Assembly: GCA_017610505.1 (NCBI GenBank)
Contig: JAFCBX010000055.1
Location: 1-5,383 of the forward strand
DNA length: 5,383 nucleotides
DNA from: Methanosarcinales archaeon
GTDB taxonomy: Archaea; Nanobdellota; Nanobdellia; Woesearchaeales; CG1-02-33-12
Reading direction: 5' to 3'
Made by a program: the position numbers and the translations under genes. The notes below the pieces were generated by a model. It saw nothing but the letters and a program-made list of their open reading frames with translations. It made no database searches and was not told the DNA's origin. Numbering within the stretch: the stretch's first letter is position 1; every line of letters begins with the position of its first letter. This document shows positions 1 to 5,130 of the stretch, piece by piece.

Positions 1-51
1 CATACAATTAGATAAAAAGTGTTTATTAATTAAGTTTTCTATTTAGAATGA

Positions 52-149
52 TGGGGCGACGGGAATTTGAATCCCGGACACCATGATCTTCAGTCATGTG
101 CTCTCTTGCCCAAACAGTTTAAGTATTTTCCAGGCTGAGCTACCGCCCC
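52..149 (-). tRNA. tRNA-Phe (anticodon GAA), with D-loop intron
   Basis: This is the phenylalanine tRNA for UUY codons. Read on the minus strand, the acceptor stem GGGGCGG (149-143) pairs with TCGCCCC (59-53), with one G-U pair. The D-stem is GCTC/GAGC (140-137 and 103-100). The anticodon stem CATGA/TCATG encloses loop CTGAAGA, giving anticodon GAA (plus-strand 89-91). A 5-base variable loop follows, then T-stem CGGGA/TCCCG with loop TTCAAAT. The discriminator base is A at 52. The 3' CCA is not encoded, so it must be added after transcription. The gene is 98 bases long; removing a 24-base D-loop insert gives an ordinary 74-base tRNA. It starts only 27 bases past the stop codon of the upstream SSB-like gene, so it may be cut from that transcript. 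A weak TATA-like element (TGAATAAA, 176-183) overlapping that stop codon could instead give it its own promoter. A short T5 tract (14-18) lies downstream. Confidence 0.96.
106..129 (-). other. 24-base intron in the D-loop of tRNA-Phe (bulge-helix-bulge)
   Basis: The D-loop is 33 bases as encoded, against the usual 8-11. Removing the 24 bases at 106-129 leaves a standard loop, AGCCTGG joined to GA, with the junction between tRNA positions 19 and 20. The fold matches an archaeal splicing site. Exon GCCT pairs with GGGC near the intron's 3' end (4 bp, one wobble). The two 3-base bulges are GGA, cut after GG, and AAG, cut after AA. An inner stem AAATA/TGTTT (5 bp, one wobble) closes a 7-base loop, CTTAAAC. 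On the exon side the D-stem continues after an A-A mismatch, so the motif is slightly relaxed. The usual intron site is 37/38 in the anticodon loop, so this is a non-canonical position. The boundaries are inferred from the fold and from the expected mature tRNA. Confidence 0.85.
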
Positions 150-176
150 TTAATTAAAAGAAAAAATATGAAAAGT

Positions 177-794
177 TTATTCAGCTTTTTCCTTTTTAAC
201 TTCTTCTGGCTCTTCGGCAGGTTCTTCTGCTGCTTCTTCAGAAGGCTCTTCCTTTTTCTCTGGCTCTTCAGCAGGTTCTTCTTCTTTAGGTTCTTCGGTT
301 TCAGGCTCTTCTTTCTTTTCAGGCTCTTCTGTTGCTTCTTCAACTGATTCTTCCTTGACTTCTTCTGTTTCTTCAGCTTTTTCTTCTGCCGGCTCTTCCT
401 TTTCAGTTTCTTCTTCTGAAGATTCCTCAGCAGGTTCTTCTTTTGCTTCCTCTGCTGCTTCTATTGTTTCTTCTTCAGCTTTTTCTTCTGCCGGCTTTTC
501 AGCTCCACTTTCAACAACCTCTAAAGTGCCTTGCCTTCCTGTTGTCAGTTGAGGTGTGCCCTGCCATTCATTGACAAAACCATTCTTAATCTGGACTGTA
601 TCTCCAACCTTAATCTTATCAATGTCCTCATTCCACAAACTCAAATTTATTTCTCCGGTTTCATCCTTAAGTTTTGCAGTTGCAACCCTTCCGGTCTTTC
701 CAAACTTGTTAAACTCCCTTACTTCTCCTATTTCAACGACCTCTGCTGTTAGGTCAACATTTCCTTGTCTTATTTCTAAATCTTTTATTGCCAT
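177..794 (-). CDS. Single-OB-fold ssDNA-binding protein (SSB/RPA-like) with long Glu-rich tail
   Basis: Predicted nucleic-acid-binding protein of 205 residues, most likely binding single-stranded DNA in replication and repair. Residues about 10-95 form one OB-fold, with the segment RVATAKLKDETGEINLSLWNED (about 36-57), a conserved IKVGD turn (61-65) and the stretch NGFVNEWQG (71-79). Trp54, Phe73 and Trp77 fall where Sulfolobus SSB, as I recall it, has its DNA-stacking aromatics. Residues about 96-205 are a low-complexity tail made almost only of Glu, Lys, Pro and Ala, strongly acidic and surely disordered. Acidic tails are known in bacterial and crenarchaeal SSBs as protein-interaction or DNA-competing segments, but they are far shorter. 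The ATG at 794 has a good Shine-Dalgarno sequence (AAGGTG) 7 bases upstream. tRNA-Phe follows 27 bases downstream. An RNA-binding role for the OB-fold cannot be excluded. Confidence 0.85.
   Translation of the reverse strand: MAIKDLEIRQGNVDLTAEVVEIGEVREFNKFGKTGRVATAKLKDETGEINLSLWNEDIDKIKVGDTVQIKNGFVNEWQGTPQLTTGRQGTLEVVESGAEKPAEEKAEEETIEAAEEAKEEPAEESSEEETEKEEPAEEKAEETEEVKEESVEEATEEPEKKEEPETEEPKEEEPAEEPEKKEEPSEEAAEEPAEEPEEVKKEKAE
369..496 (-). repeat. 26-bp perfect direct repeat inside the Glu-rich tail coding region
   Basis: The 26 bases at 369-394 recur exactly at 471-496, offset by 102 bases (34 codons, in frame). Both copies encode the peptide PAEEKAEE and its flanks. The whole tail region (about 180-510) is built from variants of plus-strand units such as GGCTCTTC and AGGTTCTTC, so it has a strongly pyrimidine-rich plus strand. 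The exact nucleotide match, rather than mere amino-acid similarity, points to duplication or slippage. Confidence 0.8.
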
Positions 795-801
795 TTATTA
801 A

Positions 802-807
802 CACCTT
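802..807 (-). promoter_or_regulatory. Shine-Dalgarno site of the SSB-like gene
   Basis: The minus strand reads GGAAGGTGTTAATAA immediately before the ATG. AAGGTG matches the archaeal 16S tail complement (GGAGGTGA) with good 7-base spacing. It is the only clear ribosome binding site in the window. Confidence 0.75.
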
Positions 808-835
808 CCATGTTTTATCTAAAGAAAAAGCAGAT

Positions 836-843
836 TATTTAAA
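836..843 (-). promoter_or_regulatory. TATA box of the SSB-like gene
   Basis: TTTAAATA on the minus strand is centred about 45 bases before the ATG. Start of transcription about 26 bases downstream would leave a leader of roughly 19 bases, enough to include the Shine-Dalgarno site. A second AT-rich candidate, TTATAAATAA (851-860), lies slightly further upstream. Confidence 0.55.
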
Positions 844-863
844 AAGCTTTTTATTTATAACCT

Positions 864-870
864 AAAAAAA
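864..870 (-). terminator. Oligo-T terminator after the 158-residue gene
   Basis: Seven T residues on the minus strand lie about 20 bases after the stop codon of the upstream gene, with no clear hairpin. Oligo-T tracts of this kind end transcription in archaea. It separates this gene from the SSB-like gene. Confidence 0.5.
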
Positions 871-890
871 TTGATTATGTGCTATGATAC

Positions 891-1367
891 TTATTTGATA
901 TTAAACAAATCTAATGTTTTTTTATACATCTCATTGTCTATAAAAAACATAAAGGCATTATCTAACTCTAACCACCCTTTGTAATTGTCTTTTCCTTGAA
1001 TGCTTTTCCTTAAATAAGTAGGGTTATTAAGATTTAAATCCTCTTCATTTTTATACAATTTTTGAATAATATCCTCCACATATTCTTGAGTTCTTTTTTC
1101 ACAGATGTAATGAACGTCTTTTAGTAAATGTACTAATCCTTTTGCTGCATGATTTTTATTACTATAATCCCATATCTTGTATAATGCCCTAGGAACAGCA
1201 CCATGCTCAAATTCAGTAGCACTCATATAATCAAAAGACCATATTTTACTTGATAAGTCCATCCCTTCCTTAGGCATTCCTCCATTACGTAATCCTGCAC
1301 CAAATGAAAAGGGACTTATCCTTTCTGTTGGTTTTTTCAATCGTTGAATAAGATGAGTTTTTTCCAT
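891..1367 (-). CDS. Conserved-looking protein of unknown function, possibly phage-related
   Basis: A 158-residue soluble protein with no signal peptide or membrane segment. I cannot assign a function. Three stretches look like family signatures: FSFGAGLRNGGMPKEGMDL (about 20-38), SFDYMSATEFEHGAVPRAL (44-62) and GWLELDNAFMFFID (131-144). The middle region (about 70-110) is Lys/Glu/Leu-rich and probably helical. From memory, proteins with a FSFG.GL.NGG and SFDYM..AEFE.GAVP.AL arrangement occur in phages and assorted prokaryotes, also uncharacterised; this is a recollection, not a search result. No Walker motif, zinc ligands or known nuclease signature is visible. The ATG at 1367 is preceded by a weak AGGAT about 7 bases upstream. 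The gene lies between the SSB-like gene and glyS with its own apparent promoter and oligo-T terminator, so no shared operon is implied. Confidence 0.8.
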   Translation of the reverse strand: MEKTHLIQRLKKPTERISPFSFGAGLRNGGMPKEGMDLSSKIWSFDYMSATEFEHGAVPRALYKIWDYSNKNHAAKGLVHLLKDVHYICEKRTQEYVEDIIQKLYKNEEDLNLNNPTYLRKSIQGKDNYKGWLELDNAFMFFIDNEMYKKTLDLFNIK

Positions 1368-1395
1368 TTTACAATCCTAAAGTTAATTATTTTAA

Positions 1396-1407
1396 TTAAA
1401 TATAATT
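1396..1407 (-). promoter_or_regulatory. Candidate TATA box of the 158-residue gene
   Basis: AATTATATTTAA on the minus strand is centred about 34 bases before the ATG at 1367, which predicts a leader of under 10 bases. The surroundings are very AT-rich, so this is a weak call. Confidence 0.4.
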
Positions 1408-1416
1408 CAAAAGATT

Positions 1417-2868
1417 TTATATATTAATAAACTTAATTTCTCCATCTATAAGTTTTCTTAGAATATCCTTTAGTTCAGCTATCTTTACTCTAACTTGTTT
1501 GGTTGTATCTCGGTCTCTTATGGTAACTGATTGGTCTTTTAAGGAGTCAAAGTCAACTGTAATGCAGAAGGGTGTTCCTATTTCATCTGCCCTTGCATAC
1601 CTTCTTCCTATTGAGCCTGAGCGATCATAAGTTATATTGAAGTATTTTTTTAGGTCTGCATGAATCTCCTTTGCCAATTTCTCAAGTTCTGGCTTGCTTA
1701 TCAAGGGAAAGATTCCTGCTTTTATTGGGGCAAGTTTTGGATTTATGTTTAAAACAATGTTTCCTCTTTTCTTGTCATCATTATAGGCATCAAACATGAA
1801 AACAAGGAATGCACGCCCAACTCCAAGGCTTGGCTCTGCAACAACATGAGGAACAACTTTCTTGTTTGTTTCCTGGTCAAATATGCTCAAATCTTTTTTA
1901 GAGTGTTTAATATGCTGCTGCAAGTCAAAATCACTTCTGTCTGCTATTCCCTCAAGCTCTTTCCATCCAAATGGAAAATTATACTCAAGATCCCAACAGT
2001 CAGATGAATAATGTGCAAGCTCATCTTTAAGATGCTGCCTTATCCTAAAATTATCTGGTTTTGCTCCTAAATCAGTAAACCATTTATGCTCTGTTGCAAG
2101 CCAGTATGCAAGCCATTCTGTGTTTATTATTTTGTCTTTTAGTGCCTTTTCTATTGTCATCTTTTTTGGCTTTTGCTGTTTTTTCTGCATCTCTGATGAT
2201 AAAACATTCATTTCATTCTTTAGAACATCCTTAATAAATGGGCATTTCTTTGAATTTTCAGGATGAGCAAAATATTCTATCTCCATCATCTCAAACTCTC
2301 TGGTTCTGAATAAAAAATTCCTTGGTGAAATCTCATTCCTGAACGCCTTGCCAATCTGTGCAATTCCAAAAGGCAATTTTAATCTTGAGCTTTCTGCAAC
2401 TAACTTAAAATCAGCAAATATCAACTGAGCTGTTTCTGGCCTTAAGTAAGCTGTGCTACCTTCTACTGGACCAATGTTTGTTTTAAACATAAGGTTAATA
2501 TCTCCCATTACCTCATATTCTCCGCCACATTCGCATCTTGCTTTTCCTATTTCGCTCTTATCTATTTTGTTTGGCTTTTTGCACTTTTTGCATTTTACAT
2601 GAACATCATTGAAGTTTTCGACATGGCCGGAAGCCTCCCAAACAATCGGATTTGTTATAATGCTCCCGTCAATGCCTACTATATCCTCTCTCTCCTGTAC
2701 ATGGAATCTCCACCATTCTCTCTTGATGTTATTCCTTATTTCAACGCAATTCGGCCCAAAATCAAAGAATCCAGCTAGGCCTCCGTAAATCTCTCCTGAA
2801 GGGAATACTAGGCCTTTCTTCTTGCAGAATATGGCCATTTCCTCAATTGATAACTTATTATCTGCCAT
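1417..2868 (-). CDS. glyS: Glycyl-tRNA synthetase, class II, archaeal/eukaryotic type
   Basis: Charges tRNA-Gly with glycine using ATP; cytoplasmic, expected homodimer. The 483 residues are at the short end for this family. The N-terminal region has the typical KKGLVFPSGEIYGGLAGFFDFGP (about 17-39). Motif 1 lies around TNPIVWEASGHVENFND (72-87). A zinc site is suggested by Cys93, Cys96, Cys112 and Cys114. RPETAQ (143-148) is the family hallmark. Motif 2 is FRNEISPRN...RTREFEMMEIEYF (176-200), with Arg177 expected to contact ATP. GWKELEGIADRSDFDL (301-316) helps to bind glycine. Motif 3 is EPSLGVGRAF (345-354). The anticodon-binding domain follows from about 380 to the C-terminus, including GRRYARADEIGTPFCITVD. 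The ATG at 2868 sits about 27 bases from a strong TATA box with no Shine-Dalgarno, so the mRNA is probably leaderless. No truncation is seen. Confidence 0.98.
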   Translation of the reverse strand: MADNKLSIEEMAIFCKKKGLVFPSGEIYGGLAGFFDFGPNCVEIRNNIKREWWRFHVQEREDIVGIDGSIITNPIVWEASGHVENFNDVHVKCKKCKKPNKIDKSEIGKARCECGGEYEVMGDINLMFKTNIGPVEGSTAYLRPETAQLIFADFKLVAESSRLKLPFGIAQIGKAFRNEISPRNFLFRTREFEMMEIEYFAHPENSKKCPFIKDVLKNEMNVLSSEMQKKQQKPKKMTIEKALKDKIINTEWLAYWLATEHKWFTDLGAKPDNFRIRQHLKDELAHYSSDCWDLEYNFPFGWKELEGIADRSDFDLQQHIKHSKKDLSIFDQETNKKVVPHVVAEPSLGVGRAFLVFMFDAYNDDKKRGNIVLNINPKLAPIKAGIFPLISKPELEKLAKEIHADLKKYFNITYDRSGSIGRRYARADEIGTPFCITVDFDSLKDQSVTIRDRDTTKQVRVKIAELKDILRKLIDGEIKFINI

Positions 2869-2891
2869 AATAGAACTAATAATTAAACTCT

Positions 2892-2899
2892 TATATAAA
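2892..2899 (-). promoter_or_regulatory. TATA box of glyS
   Basis: TTTATATA on the minus strand is a near-ideal archaeal TATA box, centred about 27 bases before the ATG at 2868. This predicts transcription starting at or next to the start codon. Its upstream (TFB-contacting) side is an arm of the inverted repeat at 2901-2932. Confidence 0.75.
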
Positions 2900-2900
2900 A

Positions 2901-2932
2901 TTGTTTCTATCTAAAGGGTTCAATAGAAACAA
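2901..2932. repeat. Perfect 10-bp inverted repeat in the divergent promoter
   Basis: TTGTTTCTAT (2901-2910) and ATAGAAACAA (2923-2932) are exact inverted copies separated by 12 bases. Each arm abuts the TATA element of one of the two divergent genes, so ATAGAAACAA lies immediately upstream of TATA for both glyS and the 93-residue gene. The arms thus cover both TFB recognition (BRE) positions. This may be a shared promoter element or a binding site for a dimeric regulator. It lies outside both predicted transcripts, so an RNA hairpin role is unlikely. Confidence 0.7.
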
Positions 2933-2933
2933 A

Positions 2934-2941
2934 TAAATATA
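2934..2941 (+). promoter_or_regulatory. TATA box of the 93-residue gene
   Basis: TAAATATA on the plus strand is centred about 24-25 bases before the ATG at 2962, next to the right arm of the inverted repeat. No Shine-Dalgarno is present before the ATG (TTTAATGTTTT), so a leaderless transcript is predicted. Confidence 0.6.
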
Positions 2942-2961
2942 ACTCAAGTGTTTAATGTTTT

Positions 2962-3243
2962 ATGGAAGAGGCCATTACAATTTTGGTTGGTGAGAAAAAG
3001 ACCTTAAAGTTTGGTTTTATGAGATCTATGGGTCTTGTATACTGCGGAATGCCTAATGAAGATACTTTTTCTTTGAGTTATATGGAAACTACTGGTTACC
3101 AGGGCTATGCTTTAAACATATATTATCCAAAAAACATGAGCAAAATAAAAATAAAAGATATTGAATTCAATGTTTTGAGTATAACACCTGAGAAAATTAA
3201 AATCCCGCAGATAAAAAACCCATTAGGCAATAGTTCTTTTTGA
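2962..3243 (+). CDS. Small protein of unknown function, predicted all-beta
   Basis: A 93-residue protein that I do not recognise. It alternates hydrophobic and polar residues in short strands separated by turns: ITILVGEKKTLKFGF, MGLVYCGM, TFSLSYMETTGYQGYALNIYYP, KIKIKDIEFNVLSITPEKIKI. This pattern suggests a compact beta-sandwich or barrel. GYQGYALNIYYPKN (about 45-58) and the MRSMGLVYCGMPNEDTFSL stretch (20-38) look most conserved-like. There is one Cys, no signal peptide and no membrane segment. It shares a divergent promoter with glyS through the inverted repeat between them, so co-regulation is possible. The stop codon is embedded in a T5 run (3237-3241) that may help to end transcription. 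It converges on the Nudix gene with 23 bases between the stops. Coding status is supported by promoter placement, start codon and an uninterrupted frame filling the gap between genes. Confidence 0.78.
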   Translation: MEEAITILVGEKKTLKFGFMRSMGLVYCGMPNEDTFSLSYMETTGYQGYALNIYYPKNMSKIKIKDIEFNVLSITPEKIKIPQIKNPLGNSSF

Positions 3244-3253
3244 GACTTAATAT

Positions 3254-3259
3254 AAAAAA
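3254..3259 (-). terminator. Oligo-T terminator after the Nudix gene
   Basis: Six T residues on the minus strand lie 7 bases after the stop codon, in the short gap between the convergent genes. This fits an archaeal oligo-T terminator. Confidence 0.45.
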
Positions 3260-3266
3260 TAAGTAA

Positions 3267-3830
3267 TCAATCAAGAACTATCTCCTTTTTGTCAATCTTT
3301 TCCTTTAAGAGAAGGATGGCCAGTGCTGAGCAGGTTTCAATGATTTTGTTTTCTAGGGCCAGGTTAACTGCTTCATTGAAATCCACAATCTCAACTTCTA
3401 TGTCTTCATATCCGTCTTCCCCAGTGTCAAGATTCTGATTGGATTTAATCAAATCCTTAGCAAAAAATATATGAGCCTTTCTTTTCAGTTGCCCAAAGCT
3501 CTCATGAAATGAGCCCAGCTTGACAAGCGAGTTGCACTTAAAGCCCGTTTCCTCTTCAAACTCTCTCTTGGCTGCATCTTCGATGGTTTCATTGTCATTA
3601 ACTAACCCAGCAGGGAACTCAATGGTCTCATCGTCAGCAAAATATCTGTACTGTTTTACCATAAAGAGTTTTCTTTGTTTATTTATTGCAAGAACCATCA
3701 CACTATCATTACTAACACAATAAATCCATTCCAATAATTTTTTTGTAGGCAATTCAACTATGTCTTTTCTGGCTTTAAAGAACTTAGTATCAATTATTAA
3801 TTCAGATTTTTTGCATTTCCACTTTTCCAT
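3267..3830 (-). CDS. Nudix hydrolase, ADP-ribose pyrophosphatase-like
   Basis: Hydrolyses a nucleoside diphosphate linked to another moiety, most likely ADP-ribose or an ADP-sugar, with Mg2+; a cytoplasmic clean-up enzyme. The protein is 187 residues from the ATG at 3830. The Nudix box is complete at about residues 75-97: Gly, five residues, Glu, seven residues, then REFEEETGF. It is preceded by KQYRYFADDETIEFPAG, the arrangement typical of ADP-ribose pyrophosphatases. The proline that often follows the box by about 15 residues in that subfamily is not obvious (GSFHESFGQLKRKAH instead), so the substrate remains open. The frame extends six codons upstream to a TTG at 3848, but I prefer the ATG because a TATA-like TTTATTAA lies about 26 bases before it and the TTG would fall inside the promoter-to-start interval. 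No Shine-Dalgarno precedes the ATG; a leaderless mRNA is expected. Confidence 0.92.
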   Translation of the reverse strand: MEKWKCKKSELIIDTKFFKARKDIVELPTKKLLEWIYCVSNDSVMVLAINKQRKLFMVKQYRYFADDETIEFPAGLVNDNETIEDAAKREFEEETGFKCNSLVKLGSFHESFGQLKRKAHIFFAKDLIKSNQNLDTGEDGYEDIEVEIVDFNEAVNLALENKIIETCSALAILLLKEKIDKKEIVLD

Positions 3831-3852
3831 GAAAATGTTAAAAAGCAATTCC

Positions 3853-3860
3853 TTAATAAA
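3853..3860 (-). promoter_or_regulatory. TATA box of the Nudix gene
   Basis: TTTATTAA on the minus strand is centred about 26 bases before the ATG at 3830. It supports this ATG over the upstream TTG and predicts a leaderless transcript. Confidence 0.55.
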
Positions 3861-3884
3861 TGTATAGGGTTTAAAAGAATTTTT

Positions 3885-3900
3885 AGGTTTATTTAAACCT
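3885..3900. repeat. Inverted repeat at the rfcL stop, upstream of the Nudix promoter
   Basis: AGGTTTATTTAAACCT is a perfect 7-bp inverted repeat with a 2-base centre, effectively a 6-bp stem with a 4-base loop. It begins at the stop codon of rfcL and lies about 25 bases upstream of the Nudix TATA box. On the minus strand it is followed by A5 and then a short T4, so it is a poor intrinsic terminator. It could be a weak 3'-end hairpin of the rfcL mRNA or an operator for the Nudix gene. Confidence 0.5.
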
Positions 3901-5108
3901 TATTTTCTCAGCCACTCAACCTCATCCTTGTCAAGCTCAAATTCCTGTGCAATCTGACCAGCTATTTTTTTGTTTTTCTTGAAAATAACTGTAAGATAAG
4001 GCAATGTATCCTGCAATGCCCTTTTCGAAGAGGTATGTGTTTTATCTGCAATCTTTGATGCAATGCTCTTCCTTTTTTGGTATTTCATGTTTGCTCTCCA
4101 TAGCTTAAGAATTCTTGTTGTCGGCTTGTAAGAAGTAAAACTTTTGTATTTTTCATCCTTTGCAACAGCAACCCCTGCTGAAATAAGAGCATTAACATAA
4201 ACAAGAAATCTCCAGTGTTGCCACCTTCTTATTCTACCATTAAAAACATCTGCCCTTGACAAACAATCATAAGCCCTTGCTAAATCCTCTGGCTTTTGGT
4301 ATTCTTCTGGCAGGTTTTGGTCTATCCACAAAAACTGCTTGCCAATATCCTCTTCAACATTCTCAAATGCCCTTATTGCAATATTAATATCTGTTGTCTT
4401 GAAAACCTTCATTAATGCGCTAAGCATGTTTTCTGTCCTGTTCCTGTCAGAAAGCTCATTTAAATCATCTTCCTTAAGCTCTTTGTTTTCATGAGTTAAT
4501 GTCTGCAAATCATTTATTGCTGACCTTAAATCTCCTGCATTATGCCTTGCCAATGACTTTAATGCATCTTCATCGAATTTTATCTTTTCTTTTGTGCATA
4601 TTTTTTTTAAAACAGAGAAAACAGACAGATAGTTAAGGGTATGAAAGTGAATAAGCTCTGATTTCTTTCTTATTGAATTAAGTTTCTTGTCATAAGGATT
4701 AGTAGCAGTCATAATAATAGGAAAAATGCTTCTATCAATTAGTTTTGCAAGTGCAGATGCTCCTCCCCTATCATTCCTTCCTGAAAGCCCGTCAATCTCA
4801 TCAATAAGTATTATTTTATTGTTTGAGAAAAGGCTTCTTTGCATTATTGCAGGACCGACTGTTGTTTCTATGCTGTTCTTGTTCCTGAAGTCAGATGCAT
4901 TCAGCTCAAAAACCTCATAATTCAAATCATTTGCAATGGCATAAGCAGAGCATGTTTTTCCAACTCCTGATGAACCGTATATCAAGGTAGCTTTTTTCTT
5001 CTGATTTTTAAAATTAAGAATAAAGTTTTTTAGTTCTAGGAGTGCCTTGTCATGGCCTCTAATTTCACTTGCATTTTTTGGCTGGTATTTTCTTGTCCAT
5101 GGAATCAT
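3900..5108 (-). CDS. rfcL: Replication factor C large subunit (clamp loader)
   Basis: Large subunit of the archaeal clamp loader, which uses ATP to open and load the PCNA ring onto primed DNA with the small RFC subunits. From the ATG at 5108 it has 402 residues. It starts MIPWTRKYQPKNASEIRGHD, the typical RFC box. Walker A is GSSGVGKT (45-52), Walker B is IILIDEID (99-106), sensor 1 lies in TATN (134-137) and sensor 2 in AGDLRSAIND (191-200). A helical lid and collar region follows. The SRC arginine-finger motif of the small subunit is absent, as expected for RfcL. It is shorter than many archaeal RfcL proteins: it ends KDEVEWLRK with no Lys-rich tail and no visible C-terminal PIP box. A TTG four codons upstream extends the frame, but the ATG fits both the family start and a TATA-like element 26 bases upstream. 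There is no good Shine-Dalgarno; probably leaderless. Confidence 0.96.
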   Translation of the reverse strand: MIPWTRKYQPKNASEIRGHDKALLELKNFILNFKNQKKKATLIYGSSGVGKTCSAYAIANDLNYEVFELNASDFRNKNSIETTVGPAIMQRSLFSNNKIILIDEIDGLSGRNDRGGASALAKLIDRSIFPIIMTATNPYDKKLNSIRKKSELIHFHTLNYLSVFSVLKKICTKEKIKFDEDALKSLARHNAGDLRSAINDLQTLTHENKELKEDDLNELSDRNRTENMLSALMKVFKTTDINIAIRAFENVEEDIGKQFLWIDQNLPEEYQKPEDLARAYDCLSRADVFNGRIRRWQHWRFLVYVNALISAGVAVAKDEKYKSFTSYKPTTRILKLWRANMKYQKRKSIASKIADKTHTSSKRALQDTLPYLTVIFKKNKKIAGQIAQEFELDKDEVEWLRK

Positions 5109-5130
5109 GATTAATAACAATTCCTGGAGG

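Noticed and set aside
1..30. Possible minus-strand gene starting with the ATG at 3-1, with TTTATTAA (22-29) as its TATA box
   Set aside because: Only the start codon would be visible, and the TATA-to-ATG distance (about 22 bases) is a little short. The element resembles the rfcL one, but nothing else can confirm a gene.
140..343. Lys-rich 67-codon minus-strand frame over the tRNA and the SSB tail
   Set aside because: It is an out-of-frame reading of the GAA-rich tail region and runs into the tRNA gene. Its Lys/Leu/Ser composition is an artefact of the repeats.
355..801. Plus-strand frames opposite the SSB-like gene
   Set aside because: They are Ser-rich or irregular antisense shadows of a well-supported OB-fold gene, with no promoter or start signal.
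3520..3723. Plus-strand frame opposite the Nudix gene
   Set aside because: Antisense shadow of the complete Nudix domain.
4726..4920. Plus-strand frame opposite rfcL
   Set aside because: Antisense of the Walker B and sensor region of rfcL; no independent support.
5118..5120. TTG as the start of rfcL
   Set aside because: It adds only four residues (MLLI). The ATG at 5108 matches the usual RfcL beginning and the TATA spacing.
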